Position numbers and translations under genes: made by a program
Shown: in pieces, positions 1-8,370 of the stretch
Layout: every line of letters begins with the position of its first letter
Position numbering within the stretch: the first letter of the stretch is position 1
Source of the DNA: an uncultured bacterium
Lineage (GTDB): Bacteria > UBP6 > UBA1177
NCBI GenBank assembly: GCA_905233945.1
Contig: CAJOFY010000016.1
Coordinates: 1 to 51,939, forward strand
Direction of reading: 5' to 3'
DNA length: 51,939 bases
Notes under the pieces: generated by a model
Seen by the model: the letters and a program-made list of their open reading frames with translations, nothing else
The model's database searches: none
Told to the model about the DNA's origin: nothing

Positions 1-1
1 A

Positions 2-1591
2 AATCTCTATATCGAGGCGACATATCACCGCTCAGGCAGTTCAAGAACGCTTGAGAACATAAAATATGAAGGTTTTATCCCTGGTGCTTCGACGATTTCA
101 TCATCGGCAACCGGTCCTCACAATGAACTTTACTTCCAATTCAACGATCTGAAATACTCGAACGGCGATCCTGTTTCGCAGAGTGAAATAATAAGCAAAA
201 GCCGTCTTTGGAAGCAGACAAGCAGCGGAGCATGGGACGGCGAGACAGAAATGAACATGGCTGAGCTCCCGCCTGTCATCAATGAAGACAAGAGCAGCGC
301 ACTGATCATGCTTGTTCTTGACTCGACGACATCCCTCGGGAGCGATTTCGCAAAAATGCAGAATGAAGCAAAGAACTTTGTTGAAATCCTTGTAAACGGC
401 GGAAGCGGCGTAACTGAATCGAGTCCGTGCGACGACAATCCGTGTGCGACACTTGCCAATTCGACGCATATCTGCACCGTAAGCGGCTCAAGCTACACAT
501 GCGGTTGTAATTCAGGCTACACCTGGAACGGCTGGCAGTGCACAAGTACGTCAACGCCCTGCAACCCGAACCCGTGCACAAGCATTTCAAATTCAACGGG
601 TGTCTGCACCGTAAACGGTACAGGCTACACATGTGGCTGCCAGTCAGGTTACACCTGGAACGGCGGATCATGCACATCGTCTTCAAGTCCGGACAATCTT
701 ACTCTCGGCAACATCTGCACCGGTCAGACATCGTGTTACAACGCGTCTTCGTCTTCGTCAATGACCTGCCCGTCATCGTCAAGCGCCGATTTCTTCGGTC
801 AGGACGCACAGTACACAAGCAAATGCACGGCTCAAAGTTTCACTGCTTCATCGAATGTGGTCGTAGACAACAACACAGGTCTTACCTGGGAAAAATCACC
901 TTCGTCAAGCACCTATACCTGGGCAAACAGAAATACCCACTGCAATGAACTCAACAGTTCCAATTACGGCGGCAGAAGCAACTGGCGTGTTCCGAATCCG
1001 CTTGAACTGCTCACTATTGTCAACAACAGTGCATACAATCCTGCAACGAACTCGAGTTTCACCGGAATGCCGACAGACAGCAGTGTTTGGTTCTGGACAT
1101 CTGCAGAATACAAAGGCAATACAAGTTATGCATACTATTTCAATCCCTCTTACGGATGGTGTTCGTATGATGATAAAACCGGCACTTACAAAGTTCTCTG
1201 TGTTTCAGGCAATGAAATGCCAAAAGGAGTTTTCTCGTCACAAACGATAAGCGGAAGTGTTGTCGTCACAGATTCAACAACAGGTCTTATGTGGCAGAAA
1301 GAGTATGCGACAGGCAAGACATGGCAGCAGGCTTTGAAATATTGCGAAGATTCGACTTATGCAGGATATAGTGATTGGAGACTTCCTAACAAGAACGAGC
1401 TCGCATCGCTTTTAGACCCCGGTAAATCAAGTGCTCCGTATTCAAATTTCCCGGATATGCCGAGCGACTGGTTTTGGTCTTCCTCTACCTACGTCTACTA
1501 TACGTACAGCGCGTGGGGCGTGTACTTCGATCACGGACTCGTGGTCAGCAACAATAAGACTTACAGCAGCAGTGTGCGTTGTGTGAGGTAG
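2..1591 (+). CDS. Surface protein with EGF-like and DUF1566 domains (5' end outside window)
   Basis: The frame is open from base 2, so the true start lies outside the window; the first ATG inside is at 251. About 530 codons are visible. After an unassigned N-terminal part comes a stretch with an LVLDSTTSLGSDF motif, faintly like a vWA metal site (weak). Two six-Cys EGF-like units follow (about residues 140-177 and 181-220). Two DUF1566 (Lcl C-terminal) units follow, each with a TGL.W start and a W(R)VP/WRLPN..EL core; the last ends VRCVR directly before TAG. The Cys pattern implies an exported, disulfide-bonded surface or secreted protein. The ligand is unknown. The next 171 codons stay open in the same frame after the TAG (see next entry). 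Confidence 0.8.
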   Translation, partial: NLYIEATYHRSGSSRTLENIKYEGFIPGASTISSSATGPHNELYFQFNDLKYSNGDPVSQSEIISKSRLWKQTSSGAWDGETEMNMAELPPVINEDKSSALIMLVLDSTTSLGSDFAKMQNEAKNFVEILVNGGSGVTESSPCDDNPCATLANSTHICTVSGSSYTCGCNSGYTWNGWQCTSTSTPCNPNPCTSISNSTGVCTVNGTGYTCGCQSGYTWNGGSCTSSSSPDNLTLGNICTGQTSCYNASSSSSMTCPSSSSADFFGQDAQYTSKCTAQSFTASSNVVVDNNTGLTWEKSPSSSTYTWANRNTHCNELNSSNYGGRSNWRVPNPLELLTIVNNSAYNPATNSSFTGMPTDSSVWFWTSAEYKGNTSYAYYFNPSYGWCSYDDKTGTYKVLCVSGNEMPKGVFSSQTISGSVVVTDSTTGLMWQKEYATGKTWQQALKYCEDSTYAGYSDWRLPNKNELASLLDPGKSSAPYSNFPDMPSDWFWSSSTYVYYTYSAWGVYFDHGLVVSNNKTYSSSVRCVR

Positions 1592-2104
1592 AGTCTACTT
1601 CCGGAATGCAGCAAAACGAGCGGTACGCCGTGCTATGATTCGACAAGCCATCTCACATGGTCAAAAATTTCGTCAAATTATATGACATACACTGCTGCGA
1701 CAACATTCTGTCAGGGCAGTGAAATGAACGGCTACGGCGGTTTTACGGACTGGAGGCTGCCGAATATCGACGAGTTGAAGACGCTGATAATCAATCCGAG
1801 CGGCACACCGAGAACTAAAAACTGTGCGGTTTCGGAGGCGACAGGAGATCTTTCATACAGTAGTGACTGGACTTGTTCGACCTGCACTGAAGCCTGCACC
1901 CAGTCTTCGACAGGGACCGGCTGTTCGAGTTGTAACGGTTCTTCAGAAGGCATCTACAGCAAATTGGGTGACGGAGATGTCGGGTTATGGTCTTCCTCGC
2001 TTCGGTCCGATAATTCGAGCTACGCATGGCTCGTGGGTTTCTACTACGGAAACGTGAGCTACGACATTATAGACAACGGCAACATCGTTCGTTGTGTGAG
2101 GTAG
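1592..2104 (+). pseudogene. Start-less DUF1566 cassette, in frame behind the preceding stop
   Basis: This is an open frame in register with the upstream gene, separated from it only by TAG at 1589-1591. It begins mid-domain (about 30 residues with CYDSTSHLTWSKISSNY before any ATG) and continues through WRLPNIDELKTL to the same VRCVR-TAG end as the upstream gene. The only internal ATG worth using is at 1682 and no ribosome binding site precedes it. Likely explanations are a former 3' end displaced when another DUF1566 end was inserted, a silent donor cassette for recombination, or rarely a readthrough extension. The last 15 bases (2090-2104) equal those at 1577-1591 and 46764-46778. Confidence 0.6.
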
Positions 2105-2258
2105 GTCAGTGGCCGCATTTTGCGCGGAACGCGCCGGTTTGCGCACGCCGGTTGCGAGAGGCGGGCGCGGCTCGCGTGGTGGAACCGGCATTTCAGTCAC
2201 TTGCGAAATAAATTAGCCCCATCCTAAATCTCGCATTTCCCGAAAAACAACGAATTTA

Positions 2259-2342
2259 CTACGGAAAAAGAAGTCGTTTCGTAAAAAACTCTACGGAAAA
2301 GAACAAAATTACTACGGAAAAAGGATCTGTTTCTACGGAAAA
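2259..2342. repeat. Four copies of CTACGGAAAA
   Basis: Exact 10-mers occur at 2259-2268, 2291-2300, 2312-2321 and 2333-2342. Three of them start 21 bases apart (2291, 2312, 2333). The intervening bases are unrelated. Function is unknown; the array lies between two gene 3' ends, so a promoter role is unlikely. Confidence 0.75.
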
Positions 2343-2509
2343 GATTCTCGGTGCGATAAAAGAAAATCCTAAACAACAAAAGAACTCGCGCTAAAATTCG
2401 ACATAACCGAATACGGTGTGTTTTATCATGTCAAAAAACTCCGTTTGGCTGGCCGAATCAAACGGTAGGGCGGCAGAAAAAACGGACACTGGGAGATCGT
2501 CTGAATCGT

Positions 2510-2594
2510 TTATACCTGCGCATAATCGGAGTTTATTGGTATTTTATACCTGCGCATAATCGGTTTTTATGCTGTTTTTATACGTGCGCATAAT
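2510..2594. repeat. Three 34-bp-phased repeats containing TGCGCATAAT
   Basis: TTATACCTGCGCATAATCGG occurs at 2510-2529 and 2544-2563. A variant TTATACGTGCGCATAAT occurs at 2578-2594. Starts are exactly 34 bases apart. The core resembles the XerC arm of the E. coli dif site (GGTGCGCATAA), but no clear XerD arm follows, so a recombination role is only a possibility. Confidence 0.75.
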
Positions 2595-2649
2595 GACAAA
2601 AAAAGCGAAAAAAATATCTAAATCGTTTCCAGAAAGGCTTCGATCCTTG

Positions 2650-3537
2650 TTATATGTGGGAGATTGCGGAATCGTAAAGCGCTTTCAAATGTTCCGGCGT
2701 CGTTCCGCAGCAGCCGCCCACGATTTTAGGATCGAATTTCTGAATAAGTTCTGACATTTTTTGAGAAAATTCAGCGGGAGTTGTTTTGTAGACGAATTTT
2801 CCGTCAATATTTTCAGGAAATCCCAGATTGGGCATCAGTGAAAGCGGAAACTGTGATATTTTCTTAATTATTTCAGCATCTTTTTCTATTTCTGCAAAAT
2901 CTTCACAGTTTAGTCCGAGTGCGAACAGATCATATTTCGAGATTTCGCGGACGATTTCTTCAAAAGGTGTTCCGGTGTGCGTTTTTCCGTTTTTTCCTGA
3001 AATAGAAACGATGACAGAAATATTTTTATTGATTTCTTTTGCCGCGGTAAGTGCTGAATTTAATTGAATAATATTCTGCATAGTCTCAAAAATAAGCAGA
3101 TCGGCGCCACCTTCAAGAAGGGCTGAAATCTGAGTGGAATATGCTTCAAAAAGAAGTGCTTCATTCTGCTGCAGTGAGCCGTTTTGGTTGAAAACAGGGC
3201 CGACTGAGCCTGCAACGAAGCGCGGTTTTTCCGGAGTCGAAAATTTGTTAGCCGCTTTTTTTGCTAAAATTGCAGAAATTTTTGCACATTCCAAGACCGA
3301 TTTTTTTATTCCGAAACTTTCAAAAACAATGGGATTCGAGTTGAAGGAATTCGTTTCAACCACATCGCAGCCCGCTTCAAGGTATTCTTCATGCAGAGCA
3401 AGCACGATGCCCGGGCGTTTCAGCGAAAGAATGTCGGGAAGAATCACCGAATTATCCTCTGAAAGAAGGGCGGAACCAGTCGCACCGTCAAAAAGGATCG
3501 TTTTTTTAGTGTTTGCGAAATCTGAAAAGGAAATCAT
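2650..3537 (-). CDS. Homocysteine S-methyltransferase family protein
   Basis: 295 aa. Predicted to transfer a methyl group to homocysteine (methionine synthesis), like the N-terminal domain of MetH. N-terminal FDGATGSALL and ETNSFNSNP match the barrel start. The zinc-binding cysteines are visible as GLNCE (mid-protein) and GGCCGTTPEH near the C terminus. It is a stand-alone Hcy-binding barrel: no folate, cobalamin or activation domain follows, so the methyl donor is either another protein's product or S-methylmethionine-like. The start overlaps the end of the upstream thyX by 4 bases, so the two are co-transcribed. Confidence 0.9.
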   Translation of the reverse strand: MISFSDFANTKKTILFDGATGSALLSEDNSVILPDILSLKRPGIVLALHEEYLEAGCDVVETNSFNSNPIVFESFGIKKSVLECAKISAILAKKAANKFSTPEKPRFVAGSVGPVFNQNGSLQQNEALLFEAYSTQISALLEGGADLLIFETMQNIIQLNSALTAAKEINKNISVIVSISGKNGKTHTGTPFEEIVREISKYDLFALGLNCEDFAEIEKDAEIIKKISQFPLSLMPNLGFPENIDGKFVYKTTPAEFSQKMSELIQKFDPKIVGGCCGTTPEHLKALYDSAISHI

Positions 3538-4991
3538 TTTTCGGGGAATATTTTTGAAAAATGTTCGCGGTAGCTGCTTTTGCCGCAGAGAAGCATCGCA
3601 GTGAGCGGATGAACCGATCTGACGAAGTTTTCAGCCTCTTTCGCGCTGTTGCGGATATCCCACTGAGCATGTTCATCGTCACGCAGCGAAATGAAGTGGT
3701 AAAGTTCGCGGGCGTTGATTTTAAGAAGAACTCTGCGCCTGTGTGCATTTGAAAGAATGTAGTTCTTAGAGCAGGGAAACGCCTTTGCAAAATCGTGGTA
3801 GAAGTCATTGATTTTATTGATTGTTTCGTTGAAAAACGTCTCTTTGCCGATAGCCTTTATCGATTCGGGAAGAGTGCAGCCGAGTTCCGGGTCATAATCC
3901 TGAACAAGCTGGGTCGTCATTCTGTGGCGCTTGAGCTGAGCGTAGTTTGTAGCACTTACAATGAGTTCGAAAGTGTAATCTATCGTCTCAAAGGCGCGGT
4001 CAACCTTTTCAAAGCTTTCTTTCGATGCAAGTGCCTGTTTTATTAAGGTTTCTTTCGCTTCGAAGCTCATATTTTCCGCATGGTTCAGGCAGCTTGCAAA
4101 ATTCTGGTTTGAATATGCGTAAAGAAGAGCGGCAACAAGCTCTGTGTCTGCGTCTTTTGAGTATGAAACCGGTGAAAAACCGCAATAGTTTCCGTTGGTT
4201 GAGTCTTTTACTGCAAGAGCGGCCTGCACGAGAGCACTTTTTTTGGCCGCTTCGTGTTTTGTCGGCTCGACATATTTGATGAGCGACGGCGCGAGTGATT
4301 TCACTTTTTCGGAAAGTTTTGCCGAAAGTTCGCGCACTTCAGCAAGATTTGAAGAATTGAACTGCCGCAGCATATTTTCAAGCGAGCGGGCGTTGACAGT
4401 CATTCCGAACTGCGCTTTTGTGGCGAGTGCGACGATGTATCTTGCGTCTTCTTTCGCCTTGGTTTCAAGGTCGATGGCATCGCGTTTTGTCTTTATTTTA
4501 TCTGCGTTTTTCGCGAAAAGATCCTCTTTCAAAGCCTCGAAAAGGGTGAAATAGGCATCGTTCTGCATTTTGATGACTTGCGAAAATTTTTCGGCAAAAT
4601 GGGAATTTTTTATCTCTTCCGGCATTATGAAATCGCCGTCAAGAGTGATGTAACGCTGGCTTTTTTCGGTGAAAGAGGCAAGTCTGAACTTCTGAACTTC
4701 TTCGGTCGCGAGCCTTGAAATCCCGGTTATGTCGAAGTTGAAAACGGCGTGTTCCGCGACGCTCGAATGACCCAGACCGAAAATTATCGTTTCGTTCGAT
4801 TTTCTCGATTTGGCAACTTCGGTGCGCGAGATTTTTCTTAGTTCGCCGATATCCGCCGGATCGCGTGAAATTCTGGCGTAAGCCGCACTCAGAGTCTCGG
4901 GCGTGACGTTGTCTTCGGTCCAGCCTGTGCGGTTTTTGAGCTCTTCGATTATCGAAGAATCGATGTTGTATCCTGCTAAAGTTACGTTCAT
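3534..4991 (-). CDS. thyX: Tandem-domain FAD-dependent thymidylate synthase (ThyX family)
   Basis: 485 aa, about twice the usual ThyX length. Makes dTMP from dUMP with FAD and methylenetetrahydrofolate. Two ThyX-like halves are seen. The first has SSVAEHAVF and FTEKSQRY (about residues 70-120); the second has LKRHRMTTQLVQDY (about 360) and RELYHFISLRDDEHAQWDIR near the end. The RHR and S..RY parts of the classical motif are thus in different halves, suggesting a composite or one degenerate site. The start at 4991 is chosen over an ATG at 5027 because GGAGAG lies 5 bases upstream of it. Followed by homocysteine methyltransferase with a 4-base overlap, a one-carbon metabolism pair. Confidence 0.85.
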   Translation of the reverse strand: MNVTLAGYNIDSSIIEELKNRTGWTEDNVTPETLSAAYARISRDPADIGELRKISRTEVAKSRKSNETIIFGLGHSSVAEHAVFNFDITGISRLATEEVQKFRLASFTEKSQRYITLDGDFIMPEEIKNSHFAEKFSQVIKMQNDAYFTLFEALKEDLFAKNADKIKTKRDAIDLETKAKEDARYIVALATKAQFGMTVNARSLENMLRQFNSSNLAEVRELSAKLSEKVKSLAPSLIKYVEPTKHEAAKKSALVQAALAVKDSTNGNYCGFSPVSYSKDADTELVAALLYAYSNQNFASCLNHAENMSFEAKETLIKQALASKESFEKVDRAFETIDYTFELIVSATNYAQLKRHRMTTQLVQDYDPELGCTLPESIKAIGKETFFNETINKINDFYHDFAKAFPCSKNYILSNAHRRRVLLKINARELYHFISLRDDEHAQWDIRNSAKEAENFVRSVHPLTAMLLCGKSSYREHFSKIFPEK

Positions 4992-5050
4992 TTTTCTCTC
5001 CACAAAAAAGCCGCTTGTCTTTACCATAATTTTTGAAGCAAGAAAATTTT
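4989..5050. repeat. Duplicated 5' leader, copy 1 (thyX)
   Basis: About 60 bases covering the start codon, ribosome binding site and upstream region of thyX are nearly identical to those in front of the neighbouring lipoprotein gene (6802-6865). Differences are a few C/T and indel changes. The shared part includes GTGGAGAGAAAAATG on the minus strand and probably the promoter. Confidence 0.8.
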
Positions 5051-5070
5051 TTGGAAATTTTTACGGTTTT

Positions 5071-6804
5071 TCAGTCGTCTTCCCTGACGACATATTCGAT
5101 AGTCGCGTCCTCTAATTCAAGGCATGATCCGCCTGGTATCAGGGTTTCATACGGAGGATTGACATGGTCGGTCTCTGTTTCGACAAGGCGCAGATCTGTG
5201 ATTTCGACGGTAATTTTTTTGTATATTTTTTCCAGCTTTTGTATTGTGACAAATATTCTGCCTTTCTGCTGAAAATATGATTTTTCACTGTCTTCATAGA
5301 CAAAAATCCTTACATCGCTGTCGATGTAGGGGATGCCGTAGAGATCGAACTCAAGCTCGCTGTCAAACGGTAGTTCCGTATAAAAATGAAGCGTGAACTT
5401 GTCGGATTCTTCAGGATCGCCGGTGTTGGGGGTGTATGAGGTGTAGTAATAGCCGATATAACCTGAATTTTCGTCGTTGTTGAGAGTTATCTTTGTGCAG
5501 TTTTCATATGGAAGGCATTCAGTCTGTTCAGAATTGCAGTATTCGTCCTGCCCACACCCTTTTCCGCATGTTCCTCCGCAACCGTCATCGCCGCAGATTT
5601 TGCCTTCGCAGTCAGGATAACAGAACGTATCCCATGTCAGGTTGGGGATTTCGTAGCATTTTCCGCCTGAGACAGGGATGAGGTTGTAATGACTGTCTTC
5701 GGCGTATTCGATAAGCCGTATGCTTCCGTGGCCTTTCGAGTCGAAAGTTTCTTCGTCAACTTTTTCAAAGACGAGTTCTCCGCTCTGCTGGAAATATTGT
5801 TTCACGGCCGGTTCGTATTCCGCATCGTCTTCGTATAAGTAAATGCATTGCTCGCAAAGACCGACGTGATCTTTCAGTTTGACAGTACCGACAGAGAGCG
5901 AAGTGCCTTTTCTGAACATGATCTCCATGCGGTCTTCTATTGAAGCGTCTCCGAGAGCGTTGCCGGTTACGGAACTTTCATAGAAATGAGGGAAAGAGGC
6001 AAATTCGTAATATTTGTGGGTGAATTTTTCGAAGCCGTCAATGGTTTCGCATTCCCACGGGACACATGCCGACTGGTCGGCACTGCATGCAAGGTCGCCG
6101 CATGATCCGCATGATCCGCTGCAGCCGTTTGTTCCGCAGACTTTGCCGTTGCAGTCGGGATTGCAGAGACCGGTGTCAAAATTTCCGCTTTCGATTTCGT
6201 AGCATTCGCCGTCTTTGATCAATGTCGACAGCTTTGTTTCAGGGTCTATGTCGGCTTCTACAAGTTTTACCGAGATCGTTCCTCTGATTTCGCCGAAAAC
6301 ATCGCGGTCTGTAATTGTCAAAGTGCCGCTTTTCTGGAAAAAAGTTTTTGTCCAGTACCCCATGGCTCCGTGTGCCTCTGGGTCTTCGTAAGGAACATAA
6401 TCCTGGAATATTACTGCACATTCCGTACATGTCGAATAGTTGTTGTTTTTGCCTTTTCCAAGTATGAAAGTGCCTTGGGAATAGCTGATTCTCTCATCTC
6501 TCGGGGAAAAGGAGAGTTCAAATACATCAGTGATATCCGGATCGCCGATATTTGTCTTTAAATCGGCATCGAATATGTAGGAATGGGCGGGAAGACCGAA
6601 AGTTTCCCAGTCGACAGAAATACCTGTGCAGTCGAGATCATCCTCTTCTTCTTCGTTTGAATCATTGTCTTCGTCAACTGTCTCCAAATCATCTGAATCG
6701 GCATCCGGAATGATATCGGAATCATCGGATGTTTTATTAGAAGAAGAGCATGAAATCAGACCGAAAATTGAAAAAACGAACAAAAGTTCAAAAATTTTCT
6801 TCAT
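5071..6804 (-). CDS. Lipoprotein with Cys-rich GK.CG.DGCGG modules
   Basis: 577 aa with a lipoprotein signal (MKKIFELLFVFSIFGLISC, cleavage before Cys19), then an Asp/Glu/Ser-rich linker. Three homologous beta-rich repeats follow, each ending in a C..D.EG..CG..GC.G.CG type knot (two clear knots, near the middle of the protein). Predicted to be anchored in the outer membrane; no enzymatic motif is seen and the function is unknown. Such modules are common in Myxococcota-like surface proteins. The start at 6804 (not 6840) is supported by a GGAGAG site and by the signal peptide. The gene shares its 5' leader with thyX. Confidence 0.8.
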   Translation of the reverse strand: MKKIFELLFVFSIFGLISCSSSNKTSDDSDIIPDADSDDLETVDEDNDSNEEEEDDLDCTGISVDWETFGLPAHSYIFDADLKTNIGDPDITDVFELSFSPRDERISYSQGTFILGKGKNNNYSTCTECAVIFQDYVPYEDPEAHGAMGYWTKTFFQKSGTLTITDRDVFGEIRGTISVKLVEADIDPETKLSTLIKDGECYEIESGNFDTGLCNPDCNGKVCGTNGCSGSCGSCGDLACSADQSACVPWECETIDGFEKFTHKYYEFASFPHFYESSVTGNALGDASIEDRMEIMFRKGTSLSVGTVKLKDHVGLCEQCIYLYEDDAEYEPAVKQYFQQSGELVFEKVDEETFDSKGHGSIRLIEYAEDSHYNLIPVSGGKCYEIPNLTWDTFCYPDCEGKICGDDGCGGTCGKGCGQDEYCNSEQTECLPYENCTKITLNNDENSGYIGYYYTSYTPNTGDPEESDKFTLHFYTELPFDSELEFDLYGIPYIDSDVRIFVYEDSEKSYFQQKGRIFVTIQKLEKIYKKITVEITDLRLVETETDHVNPPYETLIPGGSCLELEDATIEYVVREDD

Positions 6805-6865
6805 TTTTCTCTCCACAAAAAAGTCGTTTGTTTTTACCATAATTTTGAAACAATAAAAAATTTTT
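6802..6865. repeat. Duplicated 5' leader, copy 2 (lipoprotein gene)
   Basis: Second copy of the leader at 4989-5050, in the same orientation. This copy also contains, on the plus strand, the promoter for trkA, which the other copy lacks. Confidence 0.8.
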
Positions 6866-6873
6866 GTTATAAT
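6845..6873 (+). promoter_or_regulatory. Sigma-70-type promoter for trkA
   Basis: TTGAAA (6845-6850), a 17-base spacer and a perfect TATAAT (6868-6873). The start point would be near 6880, giving a leader of about 100 bases with a small GGCGG/CCGCC hairpin (6879-6898). It is divergent from the lipoprotein gene. Confidence 0.75.
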
Positions 6874-6982
6874 GCCGGCGGTTTTTTTCGGTGCCGCCTA
6901 ATTTTGTCGAAATTTCGAAATATCGATGGCGGCGAATCGTAATAGCGAAAATTACGATTTTGCAAGGTGTGAGAGGGAAAAT

Positions 6983-8350
6983 ATGAGAGTAATAATTGTC
7001 GGAGCCAGCAAGGTAGGGTTCGCGCTCGCCAGGCATATCACCGAAGAGGGTTACGATCTTGTGGTTATTGACCGCTCTCCTGAGAAGATTGACGCCATTA
7101 CCGATGCATTTGACTGCAACGGCTATGTCGGCAACGGGTGCTGTTCCGAGATGCTCAGAAAATGCGGCATCGATTCGGCTTCAGTGTTTGTAGCGGTAAC
7201 GAAAAACGACGAAACGAACATTCTGTGCTGCAGCGCGGCTAAAAAACTTGGTGTAAAGCGCACGATAGCGGCTGTCAGGAGTCCTGAATACGAAAAAGAG
7301 ATAAGTTTTATGACTAGTGAACTCGGTGTCGATCTACTCATAAATCCTGACAGGGCGGCAGCCGAGGTCGGGATCAAGATGCTGCGCTACGTTGAGACCG
7401 TTGAGCGTGAGATGTTCGGAAACGGAGCCGTTCATCTCTCTGCGGTCGAAATATGCGGAAACGGAATTTTATCCGGTGTGAAGCTCCCCGCAGTACAAAA
7501 GGTGCTTGATGCAAAGATACTGATCTGCGCTATTGACCGCGGAGGAAAAGTGTTCACCCCGTCAGGAAAGGATGAGATAAAAACAGGCGACAAGATCGTC
7601 TTCGCCGCGGCGGAAGCGGATATGGAAAAAACGCTGAACAAGCTGAGGATCACCGAAAGAAGGCTGAAAAAGGCCGTTATAGTCGGTGCGAGCAATGTCG
7701 GTTACTATATGACTGGGATACTGCTCAGGCGCGGGATCAAAGTTACGGTCATCGACAATGATGCGGGGCGCTGCCGTCAGATGCTCGAGTGCTTTCCTAA
7801 GGCAGATATCGTCAACGGTGACGGAACGGATTCCGAGCTCATGGAAAAGGAGCTGAAAGGGGCGGATGCCTGTGTGGCTGCAACCAGCCGTGATGAGGAA
7901 AACCTTGTAATATCGATGTTTGCGAAGTCTTTCGGAACGGGCAGGATCGCCGCTGTAATTAAAAATATCGATTATGAAACAATGCTTAAAAAAAGCGGCA
8001 TCAACCATGTTTTTTCGACGCAGGATGTCGCACTTATCGACATAATCAAGGATGTGCGTCTGGTTGACAAAGAAACTGACGAGACCTGCGGTTCGATGAA
8101 ATGGCTCTACGCCCTTAATTCCGGAACGATAGAGGCAGCGGAATTCGAGGTCGGAACTGATTTCAAGCTGCAGGGGATACTGTTCAGGGACGAGGCTTTC
8201 AAGCTGAAGCCAGGCATACTGATTGCGGTCATCATGCGCGGAGGCAGTGTAGAAATTGCCGGCGGAAACTCGAAAATCCTGCCCGGTGATCATGTTATAG
8301 TTGTTTCGGCGGAGCACAGGATCCTGAGCCTTGCCGATATTGTCGGATAA
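6983..8350 (+). CDS. trkA: Trk potassium uptake regulatory protein TrkA
   Basis: 455 aa cytoplasmic peripheral protein that gates Trk/Ktr K+ channels in response to nucleotides. It has two RCK halves: a Rossmann start VIIVGASKVG at the N terminus with an acidic strand end (VVID), and a second VIVGASNVGYYM near residue 225. Each half is followed by a TrkA-C-like segment. The start at 6983 is chosen over 6926 because GAGAGGG lies just upstream. No trkH/ktrB is visible in the window; the next gene is a cation/proton antiporter 20 bases downstream, which suggests a joint role in K+/Na+ balance. Confidence 0.9.
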   Translation: MRVIIVGASKVGFALARHITEEGYDLVVIDRSPEKIDAITDAFDCNGYVGNGCCSEMLRKCGIDSASVFVAVTKNDETNILCCSAAKKLGVKRTIAAVRSPEYEKEISFMTSELGVDLLINPDRAAAEVGIKMLRYVETVEREMFGNGAVHLSAVEICGNGILSGVKLPAVQKVLDAKILICAIDRGGKVFTPSGKDEIKTGDKIVFAAAEADMEKTLNKLRITERRLKKAVIVGASNVGYYMTGILLRRGIKVTVIDNDAGRCRQMLECFPKADIVNGDGTDSELMEKELKGADACVAATSRDEENLVISMFAKSFGTGRIAAVIKNIDYETMLKKSGINHVFSTQDVALIDIIKDVRLVDKETDETCGSMKWLYALNSGTIEAAEFEVGTDFKLQGILFRDEAFKLKPGILIAVIMRGGSVEIAGGNSKILPGDHVIVVSAEHRILSLADIVG

Positions 8351-8370
8351 AGATTTGCGGAAGTTTTAAG

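Larger units (their letters stand above)
2105..2649. other. Gene-free convergent intergenic region with short direct repeats
   Basis: The region lies between two gene 3' ends. It starts with a GC-rich patch (about 2107-2195) unlike the AT-rich remainder. It then carries four copies of CTACGGAAAA and three phased copies of a TGCGCATAAT-containing repeat, both annotated separately. No convincing coding frame is seen. Confidence 0.6.

Noticed and set aside
2510-2594. Chromosomal dif site
   Set aside because: Only the XerC-like arm is present, three times, with no matching XerD arm at the required 6-base spacing.
7562-8317. 251-codon open frame antisense to trkA
   Set aside because: Shadow frame without domain, start site or promoter.
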